Below are positions 50,401-64,000 of a stretch of DNA of 64,000 bases, piece by piece; positions within the stretch are counted from its first letter, which is position 1; each line of letters starts with the position of its first letter. The translations under genes were made by a program, and so were the position numbers. Source of the DNA: Cellvibrio sp. PSBB023 (GTDB taxonomy: Bacteria; Pseudomonadota; Gammaproteobacteria; Pseudomonadales; Cellvibrionaceae). The stretch spans positions 4,641,305 to 4,705,304 of the forward strand of contig NZ_CP019799.1 of NCBI RefSeq assembly GCF_002007605.1, written 5' to 3'. The notes beneath the pieces were generated by a model that worked only from the letters and a program-made list of their open reading frames with translations, searched no databases and had not been told where the DNA came from.

Positions 50401-53400
50401 TCGCCCCCAGGCGATTGTGGTCATTACCGCTCACTGGGAGGAGGAACTGCTCAGCATCAGTGACTCTCCGGCGCCCGGCATGATGTTTGACTACTACGGC
50501 TTCCCACCCGAAAGTTATGAATTCAGCTATCCTGCGCCGGTAATCCTGCCCTTGCCAAGCAGATACAACAGTTATTACTGGCGCAGAATATCGAGGCGCG
50601 GTTGGACAACCAGCGTGGCTACGACCACGGTACCTTTGTACCGCTGATGTTGATCTATCCCGCAGCCGACATTCCCGTGGTCCAATTATCGCTGCTCTCT
50701 TCGCTTGATCCCGCCGCGCATATCGCCATTGGCAAAGCGCTTGCGCCATTACGTGAACAAGGGGTGCTGATCGTGGGATCGGGCATGTCGTTTCACAACA
50801 TGCGCGCGTTTTTCTCCAGCGATCCCGCTATTCGCGGCAGAAGTGAAACCTTTGATCACTGGCTCAATGAGACCTTGAGCAGCGAGGCACTTGCCGCTAC
50901 AGAGCGTGAACAGCGTTTGACTCACTGGGCTGATGCACCCCAAGGGCGCTTTTGCCATCCGCGTGAGGAGCACTTGCTGCCGCTGCTAGTCTGTTTTGGC
51001 GCTGCCTCTCACAGTGGAAAACCCGCCCGGCAAAATTTTAGCGGTCTGCTGTTTAATACGGCGATTTCCGGCTATGTCTGGCGCTAAAGTTTCAGATATT
51101 TCATAGGCTTGGCGCATTTTTCCAAAGTTTGGCTACACTCAATGGACACCTGAAAAGCCGTTGAGTGACTTGATATGAAAAAAATTCTAGTTGTTGAAGA
51201 CAGCGAGATGGTGATGAAGATACTGCGCCATCTGGTCCAGTCCTCATCACTTCCCTACGAACCCGTCTATGCTGCCAGCCTTGCGCAAGCAGTTGCGCAA
51301 TACAATGAAACCCCTGGCGATTTTTTTGCCGCGCTCGTCGACCTCAACCTGCCTGATGCTCCCGATGGTGAAGTTGTGGATTTCACCCTCAGTAAAAAAA
51401 TTCCCACCATTGTGCTCACCGGTTCTTACGATGAAAAACGACGCGAGCAACTATTCAATAAAGGCATTGTGGATTACGTCACCAAAGAGGGGCGTTACGC
51501 CTACAGCAAAGCCATCGGCATGATTACCCGACTGGAAAAAAACCAGCACATTAAAGTGTTGGTGGTGGATGACTCGGATATGTCGCGCAAGCACATGGCC
51601 AATTTATTTCGTCGCCATTTATTCCAGGTGATTGAAGCCGTGGACGGTGTAGATGCGATCAAAGTACTGTTGGAGAATCCGACGTTAAATTATTAATTAC
51701 CGACTACAACATGCCCAAGATGGATGGCTTTGAGTTGGTGCGTAACCTGCGCTACAAATACGACAAAACCGATTTGATTATGATTGGTGTGTCCGGCGAA
51801 AGCAGCGAGGCGCTCTCGGCCAAGTTTATCAAGCACGGTGCCAATGACTTTTTGCGCAAACCTTTTCACCCGGAAGAATTTTACTGCCGCATTATTCACA
51901 ACATTGAATCCCTGGAACTGGTGGAGCAAATCACCTACAACGCCCAGCGCGATCACCTGACCGGCCTCTATCATCGCTCTTACTTTTTTAATGCAGCGCG
52001 CGAACTCTATAACGCCGCGCGCGAAAAATCGGCGCCCTTGTCTATGGCGGTTATCAATATCGATAATTTTAGCGAAATTAATCAACACTACGGCAATGCC
52101 TGGGCGATAGTGCACTCAAACAAATTGCCAGCAGTTTGCACACCATGCTCGGCCGTTTTTTATTGGCCCGTGCCGACAGCGATGATTTTTTTGTGATGCT
52201 GCCGGGCTGGATCATGAAAAAGCGGCTGCCTTTTTGGGCAAAGTGAAACAGTTGCTGGCCGCAGAGGCGATTGTAATTAACGGTGAGACCCGTCATTTTT
52301 ACGTGAGTATCGGCGTGACTGACAAGTTGCAATCCAGCCTGGATCAACAAATCGCTACCGCCAGCCAACATCTGCGCCACGCCAAAGAGGCGGGCGGCAA
52401 TATGATTGTGGATGATGGTGATGATGAATAGGAGGGGCTAGTAGGGTAGCGTCATTGATTGAGATGGCGTACTTCTTTAACCCAATAAATCGTCGCGCCC
52501 GCAACCGCAATGGCGTGACGAAAATATTCAGCACCGGCACCATGCTGCCAAGCAAAATAATACCGCCGTAAGAATAGCTGGTCAGTGGTTGGCTATTTAA
52601 ACGGCGGCGCAACTCGCGGAACGCCAGTTGGTGGTTGTCTGCCGGGTAGTCTGAATATTGCACCGCCATGCTCCAGCAGCCCAGAGCGCCCCGATAATTG
52701 CAGCAACAAGGTTGAGGCCGGGAATAAAAAAACAGACCACCAAAATAATCAGCACCAGCATGCCGCGACTCACAAAATACCAAAGCTTAACCAGCTCGCG
52801 TTGCAGTGTGCGCGGAATCAGTTGCCCCAAGGTTCATCCGGCGGTGCAATGCCGTTAAATGAGTCTCCACTTTTTCGGCAGCAAACCAAAAAAGGGTGCG
52901 GCAATAAAATTGGTAATAATGTTAAAGCTGTAGCCATAAATCACTAAAAAAAATAAACGCCACCAGAGGCCAGAGCAACCATGCCAGCCATTCCAACCAG
53001 CTTGGTGACCAGTCCAGAATTTGCTTAAAGAAATCGCCGAACGCATTAAACAAGGCGACAGTTACCACCACAAAAATAACCAGGTAATCAAACAGCGGTA
53101 TGACAATAAACCGACGAAAGCCTGGCTGCATAATGAGCTTGCCGCCGTCCATAAAATAATTAATTGCAGCACGGGAGAGCTTGCATTCAGGAGTTCCTTT
53201 TGAGTTGTGTTAATAACCAATCGCCACCCGCAAAAATAACACCGGCAATAGCGCCATACAAATGGGACTCTACTGCGACTGCCACAGGAAATTAACTGCT
53301 GTATGTCTGTCGCTTCGTAGCCAGTACTGTTTTCCTGCCCCAGCTTTACACGCAACACACCAGTGCCACTGCTCGCACCCAAATGGGTAGGCGCGTGTTT

Positions 53401-56400
53401 GCAATAGCCCGCCACAATCAAACCATGCAGCGCGCCTGACAAGCCGGATAGGGCACATACTCGAGTTAATAAAAATACCCATCCCCACAGCAAACAGCAC
53501 CAGAGCAGTAGGAGTGAAAATTTTGTCGGGGATGCTTCGGTGAAAATGCCAGTGCACACAGCAGCAGCGCGCCACATTCATTAACGTATGAGCCCAACCA
53601 AAATGAACAAGGTTAGCACTGAGCAAACGCCAGACCTCCCTGACTCTACCCTGGTAGCCTCAAGGCTTAACAACGGAAATAATGGATTTCAAGCGCAGTA
53701 AGCAGAGCATTACCACACTTAATATTATGCAGAGCCTGATGGTCGAGTTTATTTAATGTGAGCATGTGAGGTGTGTTGTGAGTTAAATGAAGTTGCATCT
53801 TAGATTAGAGTGTAGGTGGTGCAAATGGCTTACATATTAATATTCTTAAGAATAGTTGTTTAGCGGTTGTCAGTGGTAGCTATCTGCCTTACTCTTGGTG
53901 AGACCAAATACGGTCTTTAATGAGTCCTTCAAAGAATATGAACTACACTAATCAAATAAAGCCAATCAGTTATCTCAAGGCAACGCGGCGGAAGTGCTGG
54001 ATACCCTGACGCAAGCCGTGAGCCGCTCGTCATCACTCAAAACGGTGAAGCCAAGGCTGTGTTACAGATGTCGCCAGCTATAACGAGACGCAAGAACTAT
54101 GGCTTGTAAAGATCTGGCCTTAGGTAACCGCGATTTGGAAGAGGGTAGGATTGCTCCGCAGATGATGTGTTTACCCGCGCCCGTAACCGGAATACCAAAG
54201 AATAATGCCGCTGCCAATTCAATTCACCCTTGGTGCAGAGCGCGATCTATTCAGTATTTACGATTATATTGCTGAACACGACTCCCAGCAGAAAGCTGAT
54301 CAGCTATTAAATCACCTGCAAAAGCTTATCAACAATCTCAGCGAAAACCCGGAGCGCGGCACTTTTCCCAAGGAGCTATTGCAGCTGGGTATTCGCGAAT
54401 ATCGGCAGGTTTATTTCAAGCCCTACCGAATTATTTATCGCGCAATGCCATCGCAAATACTGATTTATTTAATTGTAGATGGGCGCAGGGATATGCAGTC
54501 GTTGTTGGAGCGGAGGCTGTTGGTATAGCAAGAGTAAGTTAAAAATTTAATGCGGTTCTATCAATGTACTCTATGTGAATAACGCGTCTACGACTTGGTG
54601 TCGGTGCCTTGCGTGAAGCATGTAATAATAAAGGTTTCATAACAAGCACGGAGCCTGCTGCAGCGCAACAATCGATGGATTGTTCCGATTTGCTAATTCG
54701 AAGTATTTGCTCACTCGATAGAATTCCCTGTTTATGAGTTTCGGGTATCACCCGCAAACATCCGTTTTCAGTGGTGGTATCATCAAGGTGGATGCGTAGT
54801 GTTAGCATGTGCTTCAATATTGCAATTGGCGGCTGCACGTGGTGTACGCCATTGATGCTCCAAGGATGCCAATCGGCATGTTCAAACTTTTCTGAGATAC
54901 AAAGTGTTTTATCCTGATGCCAAGTTACCAACCAATTATTGTCTGCCGTCTTATCAAATAAAATGCAGCGTATTAGCAGGGGCTCTGCCTGTAGATAGTG
55001 CCTGGCTAATGCTAGTGTGTTCTCAGCACTAACTAGCTCCCGAATGGCGGGGTTTTTTTTTTCAGCACAGCGTATTCCGGCAGCACCGAGCTCTATATGC
55101 CGGTCTATTTCCATATGAATTTTTTCAATATGCATTGCTGAAAAAAATCGTTAATCAATGCAAATCCACAATTATCTAGTGACATGGTTTTCTGCTATCA
55201 GCATAGTAAAGTTTACGTTATGGTAACTTTCGATAATTTATAATAGATAATTGTAAATAAAAAGGCAGCCGATAAGGGCTGCCTTTTGCTTTATGGACGC
55301 AGAGGTTTACTTCGCGCCATGTGCTTCCAAAGCAACTGCATATTCTTCGCCGTTGCGATGGGTTTTGAGTACTTGCAGGAAGGTTTTTGCCTTCAGGGCC
55401 GATTGCGTTTACATCTTTACCAGCTTCGACAAACAATTTTACAAAGGTACCGAAGTTTTCGCCGCGCATACCGCGATAGGCTTTTTCCAGTAAGTGGTAA
55501 TCAGCATTGATGCCGGCAGGTGCCGGGTAGTCTAAAAAGGTGGCGATGCGTGCTTCGTCGAAGATTTCGCCGAGGACTTTTTCTTTGTCTTTGCGTAGGC
55601 TCATTTTATTTCTCAACCGTTCAATTTCTTAATCAATAATTCATTCAATACTTGCGGATTGGCCTGCCCTTTTGAGGCTTTCATCGCTTGGCCAACAAAG
55701 AAACCGAGCATTTTTGCGCGTTTGTCTTCGGCGGCGGCGCGCGGTAGCCTTCCACTTGTGCGGTATTGGCGGCGATGATGTCGTCGATGATTTTTTCCAG
55801 CGCTCCCGTATCAGAAACCTGTTTTAAACCTTTGGTTTCGATAATGGTGTCGGCATCGCCTTCGCCATTGCTAATGGCTTCAAAAACCTGCTTGGCAATT
55901 TTGCTGGATAGGGTGCCGTCTTTAACGCGTACCACCAAGCCAGCGAGTAATTCTGGCGTGACTGGTGATTGATCAATGCGCTGTTCGGTGCGATTTAAAT
56001 AAGCGCCCAAGTCAGCCATGATCCAGTTGGCGGTGAGTTTGGCTTCACCGGAAATTGCCGCTGAAGCTTCAAAAAACGCCGCCGTAAATTTATCCATGGT
56101 GATTTGACCAGCATCGTAGCTGCTCAAACCATATTGCTCGACAAAGCGCGCGCGTTTGGCTTCTGGCAGCTCTGGCATTTGCTGGCGCACAGATTCGATG
56201 TAGTCATCGTCCAGGATTACTGGCAACAGGTCAGGGCAGGGGAAGTAGCGGTAATCATTGCTGTCTTCTTTGCTGCGCATGCTGCGCGCTTTTTTGGTAT
56301 CGCCGTTGTAGAGGCGAGTTTCCTGAGTAATTTTGCCGCCGTCTTCCAGTACATCAATCTGGCGCTCCACTTCCAGTGCAATGGCCTCTTCCATAAATTT

Positions 56401-59092
56401 AAAGGAGTTGAGGTTTTTGGTTTCGGTGCGGGTGCCGAGTTTGTCGGAGCCTTTGGGGCGAATGGAAATGTTTACGTCAAAGCGCATGGAGCCTTGGCTC
56501 ATTTCGCCATCGCAAATTTCGAGCGAGGTAACGATGGAGTGCAGCTTTTTGGCAAAGGCAACGGCTTCTTCAGCGCTGCGCATATCCGGCTCTGTGACGA
56601 CTTCAATCAGTGGCGTGCCGCGGTTTAAATCGATTCCGCTCATGCCAGCAAAATCTTCGTGCAAGGATTTGCCAGCGTCCTCTTCCAGATGTGCGTGGTG
56701 AATGCGAACGCGTTTGGTGCGGCCTTCACCCAACTCCAAATCCACAAATCCGGCGCCGACAATTGGCTCGGCAAGTTGTGTAGTTTGATAGCCTTTTGGT
56801 AGGTCGGGATAAAAATAATTCTTACGTTCGAACACTGAGCGCTTGCCGATTTCTGCATTCACCGCCAAGCCAAACATGGTGGCGAAACGAAACGCTTCCT
56901 CGTTGGCGACGGGCAGGGTGCCGGGCAGTGCCAAATCAATTGCACAGGCTTGGGTGTTTGGTTCAGCACCGAATGCAGTGCTGGCGCGGAGAATATTTTG
57001 GTTTTGGTTGCGAGTTGTACGTGAACTTCCAACCCGATGACGGTTTCCCATTGCATGCTGTGGCTCCTTACTCAATGCCAGGTGCAGTTTGTTGGTGGAA
57101 GTGGGTTGCTTGCTGGAATTGGTGCGCGGCATTGAGCAGCGGCCCTTCGGCAAAAAAGTTGCCAATCAATTGCAAGCCAACCGGTTTGTTATCCACCAGG
57201 CCACAGGGAATTGACAGCGCAGGTAGGCCGGCAAGGTTGGTGGCGATGGTGTAAATATCTTCCAGGTACATGGCTACCGGGTCTTTGTTTTGGAACCAAA
57301 TTGGAATGCCGGGGAGGGCGAGGTTGGGCCGATAATTAAATCCACCTGTTGGAAGGCATCCATAAAGTCTTGCTTGATCAGGCGGCGGATTTTTTGCGCC
57401 TTGCTGTAGTAGGCATCGTAATAACCGGCCGACAAGGCGTAGGTGCCCACCAGAATGCGGCGCTTCACTTCGTTGCCAAAGCCTTCACTGCGTGAGCGCA
57501 TATACAGGTCGTTTAAATCCTGCGGGTTTTCGCAGCGATGGCCGTAGCGCACGCCGTCAAAGCGCGAGAGGTTGGCTGAACATTCTGCCGGTGCGATGAC
57601 GTAGTAAGCGGGCACCGCGAGATGGGTGTGCGGCAGGCTGACACTGTGAATGCTCGCGCCCAGGCTTTCGTACACTTTGATCGCTGCTTCAACCAGTGCA
57701 GCGGTTTCCGGGTTCAGGCCTTCGCCAAAATATTCTTTGGGCACACCGATGCGCACACCGGCCAAGGATTTGTTCAGATCGGCGGTGTAATCCGGTACAT
57801 CGCGCTCTACGCAGGTGGAATCTTTGGTGTCGTAGCTCGCCATATCGTTTAACAGAATAGCGGCATCTTCGGCGGTACGCGACAAAATACCCGCTTGGTC
57901 AAGGCTGGATGCAAATGCAATCATGCCCCAGCGATACGCGGCCATAAGTAGGTTTAATACCGGTTAAGCCACAGAGTGCTGCCGGTTGACGGATGGAGCC
58001 GCCGGTATCGGATGCCGTGGCTGCCGGTGCCAGATGTGCAGCAACGGCCGCTGCAGAACCACCGGAGGAACCGCCGGGAACGCAATCGGTTGCCCAAGGG
58101 TTTTTGACCGGGCCGTACCAGCTTGTTTCATTAGACGAACCCATGGCGAATTCATCCATGTTGGTTTTACCCAACATCACCACGCCGGAGTTCAAATAGT
58201 TTTCAACGATGGTCGCATTGTAGGGGGCGATAAATTTGTCCAGCATTTTGGAGGCGCAAGAGGTGCGCACACCGGTGGTGCAAAAAATATCTTTGTGGGC
58301 GATGGGCACACCGCAAAGTGCGGGGGCATTACCGGCGGCCAGACGTGCATCGGCAGCGGCGGCTTGCTGCAGCGCAGCTCGGGTGTCACGGTGATGTAGC
58401 TGTTGTAGGTCTTATCCAGACGCGCAATACGGTCGAGATAATGTTGGGTCACTTCGGTACTGGAAAAGTCCTTGTTGCGCAGACCTTTTACCAGTTCGGC
58501 AATGGTGAATTGATGCATTGCAAATTCCTGAGATTTTTTTGTAAGAAGGGCGGGCAGGGATTGGGGCGCCCGCTATTCGATAACCTGTGGCACCAGATAC
58601 AAGCCATCTTGCGTGGCGGGGGCTATGGCCTGGAAAGCGTCGCGCTGGTTAGGCTCGGTGACCACATCGGCGCGCAAGCGTTGAACCGCATCCAAGGGGT
58701 GCGCCATGGGCAGTACGCCATCGGTATTGACGGCTTGTAATTGATCAACCAGAGCCAGCACGTCGGAAATACTTTTTGCCGCTTCATCGGCGGCCTCATC
58801 GGTAATCTGGATACGCGCCAGCTTGGCCAGCTTGGCGATATCGGAACGGTCTACAGCCATGGTGGTATTAGCTCCAGCAGATAGAAAACGAAAGTGCGGC
58901 AAACTGCATTTATCCTGCAGCAAGTCGCCAAAAATGGGCGCCCACGGTATCACATTTGCGCCCAGCCCTGAATCCCTGTGCGGGCCTTGTTGTTGCTGTG
59001 CAAAAAATAGGCGAAAAAGCTGGGTAAATAGCGGCGATCAAAGTGAACTTTCGTGCAACTTGTATATCTTTATGAAGACTTTTTATTTTTAA

Positions 59093-60079
<987 letters not shown>

Positions 60080-63000
60080 TGAAATCCTTGAAGCGCTGCA
60101 AGATCCACTGGCTGGCATAGTGCAGGCAGTAAAAAGCGCACTGGAGCAATCTCCACCGGAATTGGCGTCGGATATCGCCGAAAGTGGTGTGGTATTGACC
60201 GGTGGCGGTGCGCTGCTGCGTGATATTGATCGCCTGCTGTCCAACGAAACCGGTTTGCCGTTTATTGTTGCCGAAGAGCCGCTGACCTGTGTGGCTCGTG
60301 GTGGTGGTATTGCGCTGGAGATGAATGACAAGCGCAATATCGACCTGCTGTCGTCCTGATAACAGCGGAGCGGTGGCGCATTGGGCGCTGACGCTCCACT
60401 AACACAGGAGATATCGCCATTAAACCGCTCTTTAATCGAGGCTCCTCTGCCGCCGGTCGCGCCTTTTTGTTCATTGTGATCATGATGGTGCTGGTGGTGG
60501 TTGGGCTTTATACCGATCGCCTTGAACCCTTGCGTGAAAAACTCGCGCAATTGGTCACGCCTTTTTAACTCACCGACATCCCCCGCGTCAATGATTGGCG
60601 CAAAGACACATTTGTCTCGCCCATGGAACTCAAGCTGGAGAACGAGGCGCTCAAAACCGAGTTGCTGATCCATCAGCGCAAACTGCAACAGCTTGCTTCA
60701 CTGGCGGCGGAAAACGTGCGCTTGCGCCAATTGCTCAATGCCAGCCAAACCTTGCAGGATACGGTGCTGATCACCGAATTGATCGGCGTATCGCCCAACC
60801 CGCTCAGCCATAAAGTGATTATTAATCGCGGCGCCAAAGATGGTGCCTTCAAGGGCCAGCCTGTATTGGATGCTTTTGGCTTGATGGGGCAGGTGACTGA
60901 AGTGGCTGAGCACTCCAGCACCGTGTTATTAATTTCCGACTCCACCCATGCGATTCCGGTACAGGTGAATCGCAATGGTGTACGTGCAATTGCCGAGGGA
61001 ACGGGCGACCTCAACAGTTTGAGCTTGCGTCATGTGTCGGCCAATACTGATATCCGCGGGGCGATTTGCTGGTGAGTTCGGGCTTGGGGGATCGCTTTCC
61101 CGTTGGCTACCCCGTGGCCGAGGTATTGGATGTGGTGCGCGATCCGGGCAAGGCATTTTTGACGGTGATTGCTAAACCCATGGCTCGTCTGGATCGCAGC
61201 CGTCACCTGCTATTGGTCTTTGCTGATCGCGACCGCGCAGTGTGCCGGGTGCTTTATCCCTGCCGGAAAACGCGGACGGAGAGCATTAATGCCTGCGTCC
61301 CGCCTCAATCTTTACATGGTTATTGGCATCAGTTTTTTGATCGCGCTGGTGCTGTCGGTATATCCGCTGCCATGGATCTGCGCTGGTTGCGCCCGGAATT
61401 CGTGCTGGTGGTGGCGATTTACTGGATCTTTTTTATGCCACTCACTGTGAGCTTTTCGCTCCTGTGCCTGCTCGGGTTGTTTCAGGATCTGCTCGAGGGC
61501 GTGCCCTTTGGGCAGCACAGCTTGGGGCTGGTAATCGTGGCGTATATTTGTATCCTATCCTATCAGCGGGTGCGCAACTTCTCCATCTGGCGTCAATCTG
61601 CCTGGGTATTTGTGTTGGTCGGTATCGCCCAACTGACGGATAACTGGGTACAGGGTATGGCGGGGCGCCCACTTTCGGGTGTCCAGTTCTTGTATCCGGC
61701 TATTACCAGCGCGCTGATTTGGCCCCTGTGTTATGGCACATTGAACCGCTGGACCCATCGCTATCACCACTAGCTGCTTCATGGGTTACATAGAATAATT
61801 TTTATCGTCCTAAGGGCGATATCAGGAGATCTCAGGGTGAATGCAGTTGTTCCGTCGTTGTATCTGGCATCCCAATCGCCCCGCCGTCGCGAGCTGTTGC
61901 AGCAGATCGGTGTTGTCCATGCGGTGATTAACGCTTCTATTCCCGAACAACCGGCAGCCGGCGAGACGGCGCTGGATTATGTGCAGCGCCTGGCGCGCGA
62001 AAAAGCCGCCGCCGGTTTTGCGCAGCTCGTACAGCAACAACTACCTCTCGCCCCGGTACTGGGTGCTGATACGCTCGGCTTGCTGGATGGCGTGATCCTT
62101 GAAAAACCCCGTAATAAAGCTCACGCCGAAGCCACGTGTTGCGCCAGTTATCCGGTCGCACCCATCAGGTGATTACCGCTGTTGCCCTCCACTCAAACAC
62201 CCGACAAGCACTGCGTGTATCTATGACGGATGTCACATTCCGTCCGCTCAGTGACGCCGAAATCGCCGCGTATTGGGACACGGGTGAACCGCAAGACAAG
62301 GCGGGCAGTTACGCGATTCAAGGCTTGGGCGCGGTGTTTGTACAGGAAATTCGCGGTAGCTATTCCGGGGTAGTGGGGCTGCCAATTGAGGCGACCTGCG
62401 AGCTGTTGCGCGAATTCTCGGTGCCCTGGTGGACACCCGCTGCGCGACCAGCGGTGGAGCGCAAGTCATGAGTGAAGAAATTCTTATCAATGTCTCCCCT
62501 GTGGAGACCCGGGTAGCGCTGGTTGAAAACGGTGTGGTGCAGGAGTTCTACATCGAGCGCAGCCACGGCGAAAGTTACGTGGGCAATATCTATAAAGGTA
62601 AGGTGGTGCGCGTGCTGCCCGGTATGCAGGCGGCATTTGTCGATATCGGCCTTGAGCGCACCGGTTTTATTCACGCCGCCGACATGATGCCCGAACCGCC
62701 CGAGGGTGAAGTCCGGCGCGGCGAAGTGCCTGACATACGCACCCTGGTGCGCGAAGGCCAGACACTGCTGGTGCAGGTAGCCAAAGACCCTATCAGTACC
62801 AAAGGTGCGCGTTTAACAACCCATTTGACCCTCTCATCACGCTATTTGGTGTACATGCCTAACTCGTCCCATATTGGCGTGTCTACGCGTATTGAGGATG
62901 AGCCCGAGCGCGAGCGCTTGCGCCAGGCGGTGGAAACGGCAGTGAGCGGGCAGGGTATTAGCGGTGGGTTTATTGTGCGCACCGTGGCGGAAGGTGCCGA

Positions 63001-64000
63001 TGCCGACGCAATCAACGCCGATATTCCGTTTTTATGCCAGCTTTGGCAGGATTTGAGTGCAAAACTACCGGGCCTGGGGTTCCTGCGGAACTTCATCGCG
63101 ATATGCCGCTCTATCTGCGCGCGCGCTGCGCGATATGGCGCGTGCGCCCATTGACCGTGTGCGGGTGGATTCACGCCTGACCTGGCAGCAAATGCAGGAA
63201 TTTGCCGCTAAATATGCGCCGCAATTGGTGGAGTTGATTGAGCTGTACAGTGGGGATCGCCCGCTGTTGGAACTCTATGGCGTGGAGGAGGAAATCCGCC
63301 GTGCACTGGAGCCGCGTGTTGCGCTGAAATCCAACGGCTATTTGATTATTGAACAGACCGAAGCCATGACCACGGTGGATGTGAACACCGGTGCGTTTGT
63401 CGGCCATCGCAATCTGGAAGAGACGATTTTCAAAACCAATCTGGAAGCGGCGACGGCCATTGCCCGTCAGCTGCGGTTGCGCAATTTAGGTGGCATTATC
63501 ATTCTCGATTTTATCGACATGAAAGATGCCGAACACCAGCGGCAGGGTGCTGCGCACCCTGGAAAAAAGCCCTGGAGAAGGATCACGCCAAGACCCGCAT
63601 TACCGGTGTGTCGGAATTGGGGCTGGTGGAGATGGCGCGCAAGCGCACCCGCGAATCCCTTGGGCAGTTGTTGTGCGAGCCCTGTCCGGTATGCCAGGGG
63701 CGCGGCCAATTAAAGTCAGCAGAGACGGTGTGTTACGAAATTTTCCGCGAAATTTTGCGTATGGCGCGCACCTACGATAATGAAAAATTTTTGGTGTTGG
63801 CATCGCAGTTGGTGGTAGATCGACTGCTCGATGAACAGGCAACCTATGTTGCCGACTTGGAAGCTTTTTATTAACCGAACAATCGAATTCAGGGTTGAGG
63901 CGCTCTTCCATCAAGAGCAATACGATATTGTGTTGGTGTAACGCTGTACTCTAGTCCTTTACCTTGGAACGCATGGCCCTAATGAAACGCACCTTACATA

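Overview
The window looks like a chromosome segment of a plant-polysaccharide-degrading gammaproteobacterium, most likely Cellvibrio or a close relative. Three things point there. The left end is an arabinan-degradation locus of secreted or lipid-anchored GH43 and GH97 enzymes with ricin-type lectin domains. The right end has the pseudomonad-type order gatB-gatA-gatC / mreB-mreC-mreD-maf-rng with a PA4642-family gene next to gatB. A rhombosortase gene is also present. No rRNA, tRNA or CRISPR array was found.

Layout. 1-7.7 kb: arabinan/arabinose glycan cluster (partial GH43, aldose 1-epimerase, GH43 arabinanase, GH97, GH43) with a 22-bp palindromic candidate operator in front of the arabinanase. 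7.8-14.5 kb: a signalling locus made of a YfiR-domain histidine kinase, a TonB-dependent receptor and a double-receiver PAS-GGDEF-EAL protein. 14.5-15.8 kb: an orphan nitrate-type ABC ATPase with a candidate sigma-54/NtrC promoter. 15.8-26 kb: mixed chromosomal genes (TPR/transglutaminase lipoprotein, DUF3833, DUF1080, glutathione peroxidase, retropepsin-like protease, a tandem LpxO-like pair, CPBP protease, acetyltransferases, DTW protein, Tat-exported TIM-barrel protein). 26-31.6 kb: an AT-rich accessory island with a zinc-hook-like SMC/Rad50-type ATPase, an unknown 334-aa protein, a 189-bp inverted-repeat element and a 262-aa protein with a PD-(D/E)XK-like pattern. This is the most defence-island-like stretch. 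31.7-44.3 kb: a nitrogen-scavenging module: LuxR-type response regulator, a giant hybrid kinase whose N-terminus is an NCS1-type transporter, the urea/amide ABC transporter urtABCDE, and formamidase fmdA with fmdB. 44.3-45.9 kb: a TetR repressor with two palindromic operators, a 65-aa membrane protein and cytochrome b561. 46-64 kb: housekeeping genes (VIT protein, rhlB, EamA exporter, dioxygenase, REC-REC-GGDEF protein, cysZ, rhombosortase, a Phd/ParE pair, PhyH dioxygenase, gatCAB, mreBCD, maf, rng).

The strongest new observation concerns the nitrogen module. The regions upstream of urtA and fmdA share a 34-bp element: two 8-bp inverted half-sites exactly 18 bp apart. In both cases it is followed after 2 bp by a -35-like hexamer, a 17-bp spacer and a -10-like hexamer. 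This suggests that the neighbouring transporter-kinase and its LuxR-type regulator switch on amide/urea uptake and formamide hydrolysis together. No urease gene is present, which fits formamide or short-chain amides as the main substrate.

Data quality changes along the window. From 1 to 46 kb the genes read through cleanly. From about 46.0 kb to the end almost every gene, including essential ones (gatA, gatB, mreB, mreC, mreD), is broken by one-base indels. I read these as consensus errors and annotate whole genes across them.
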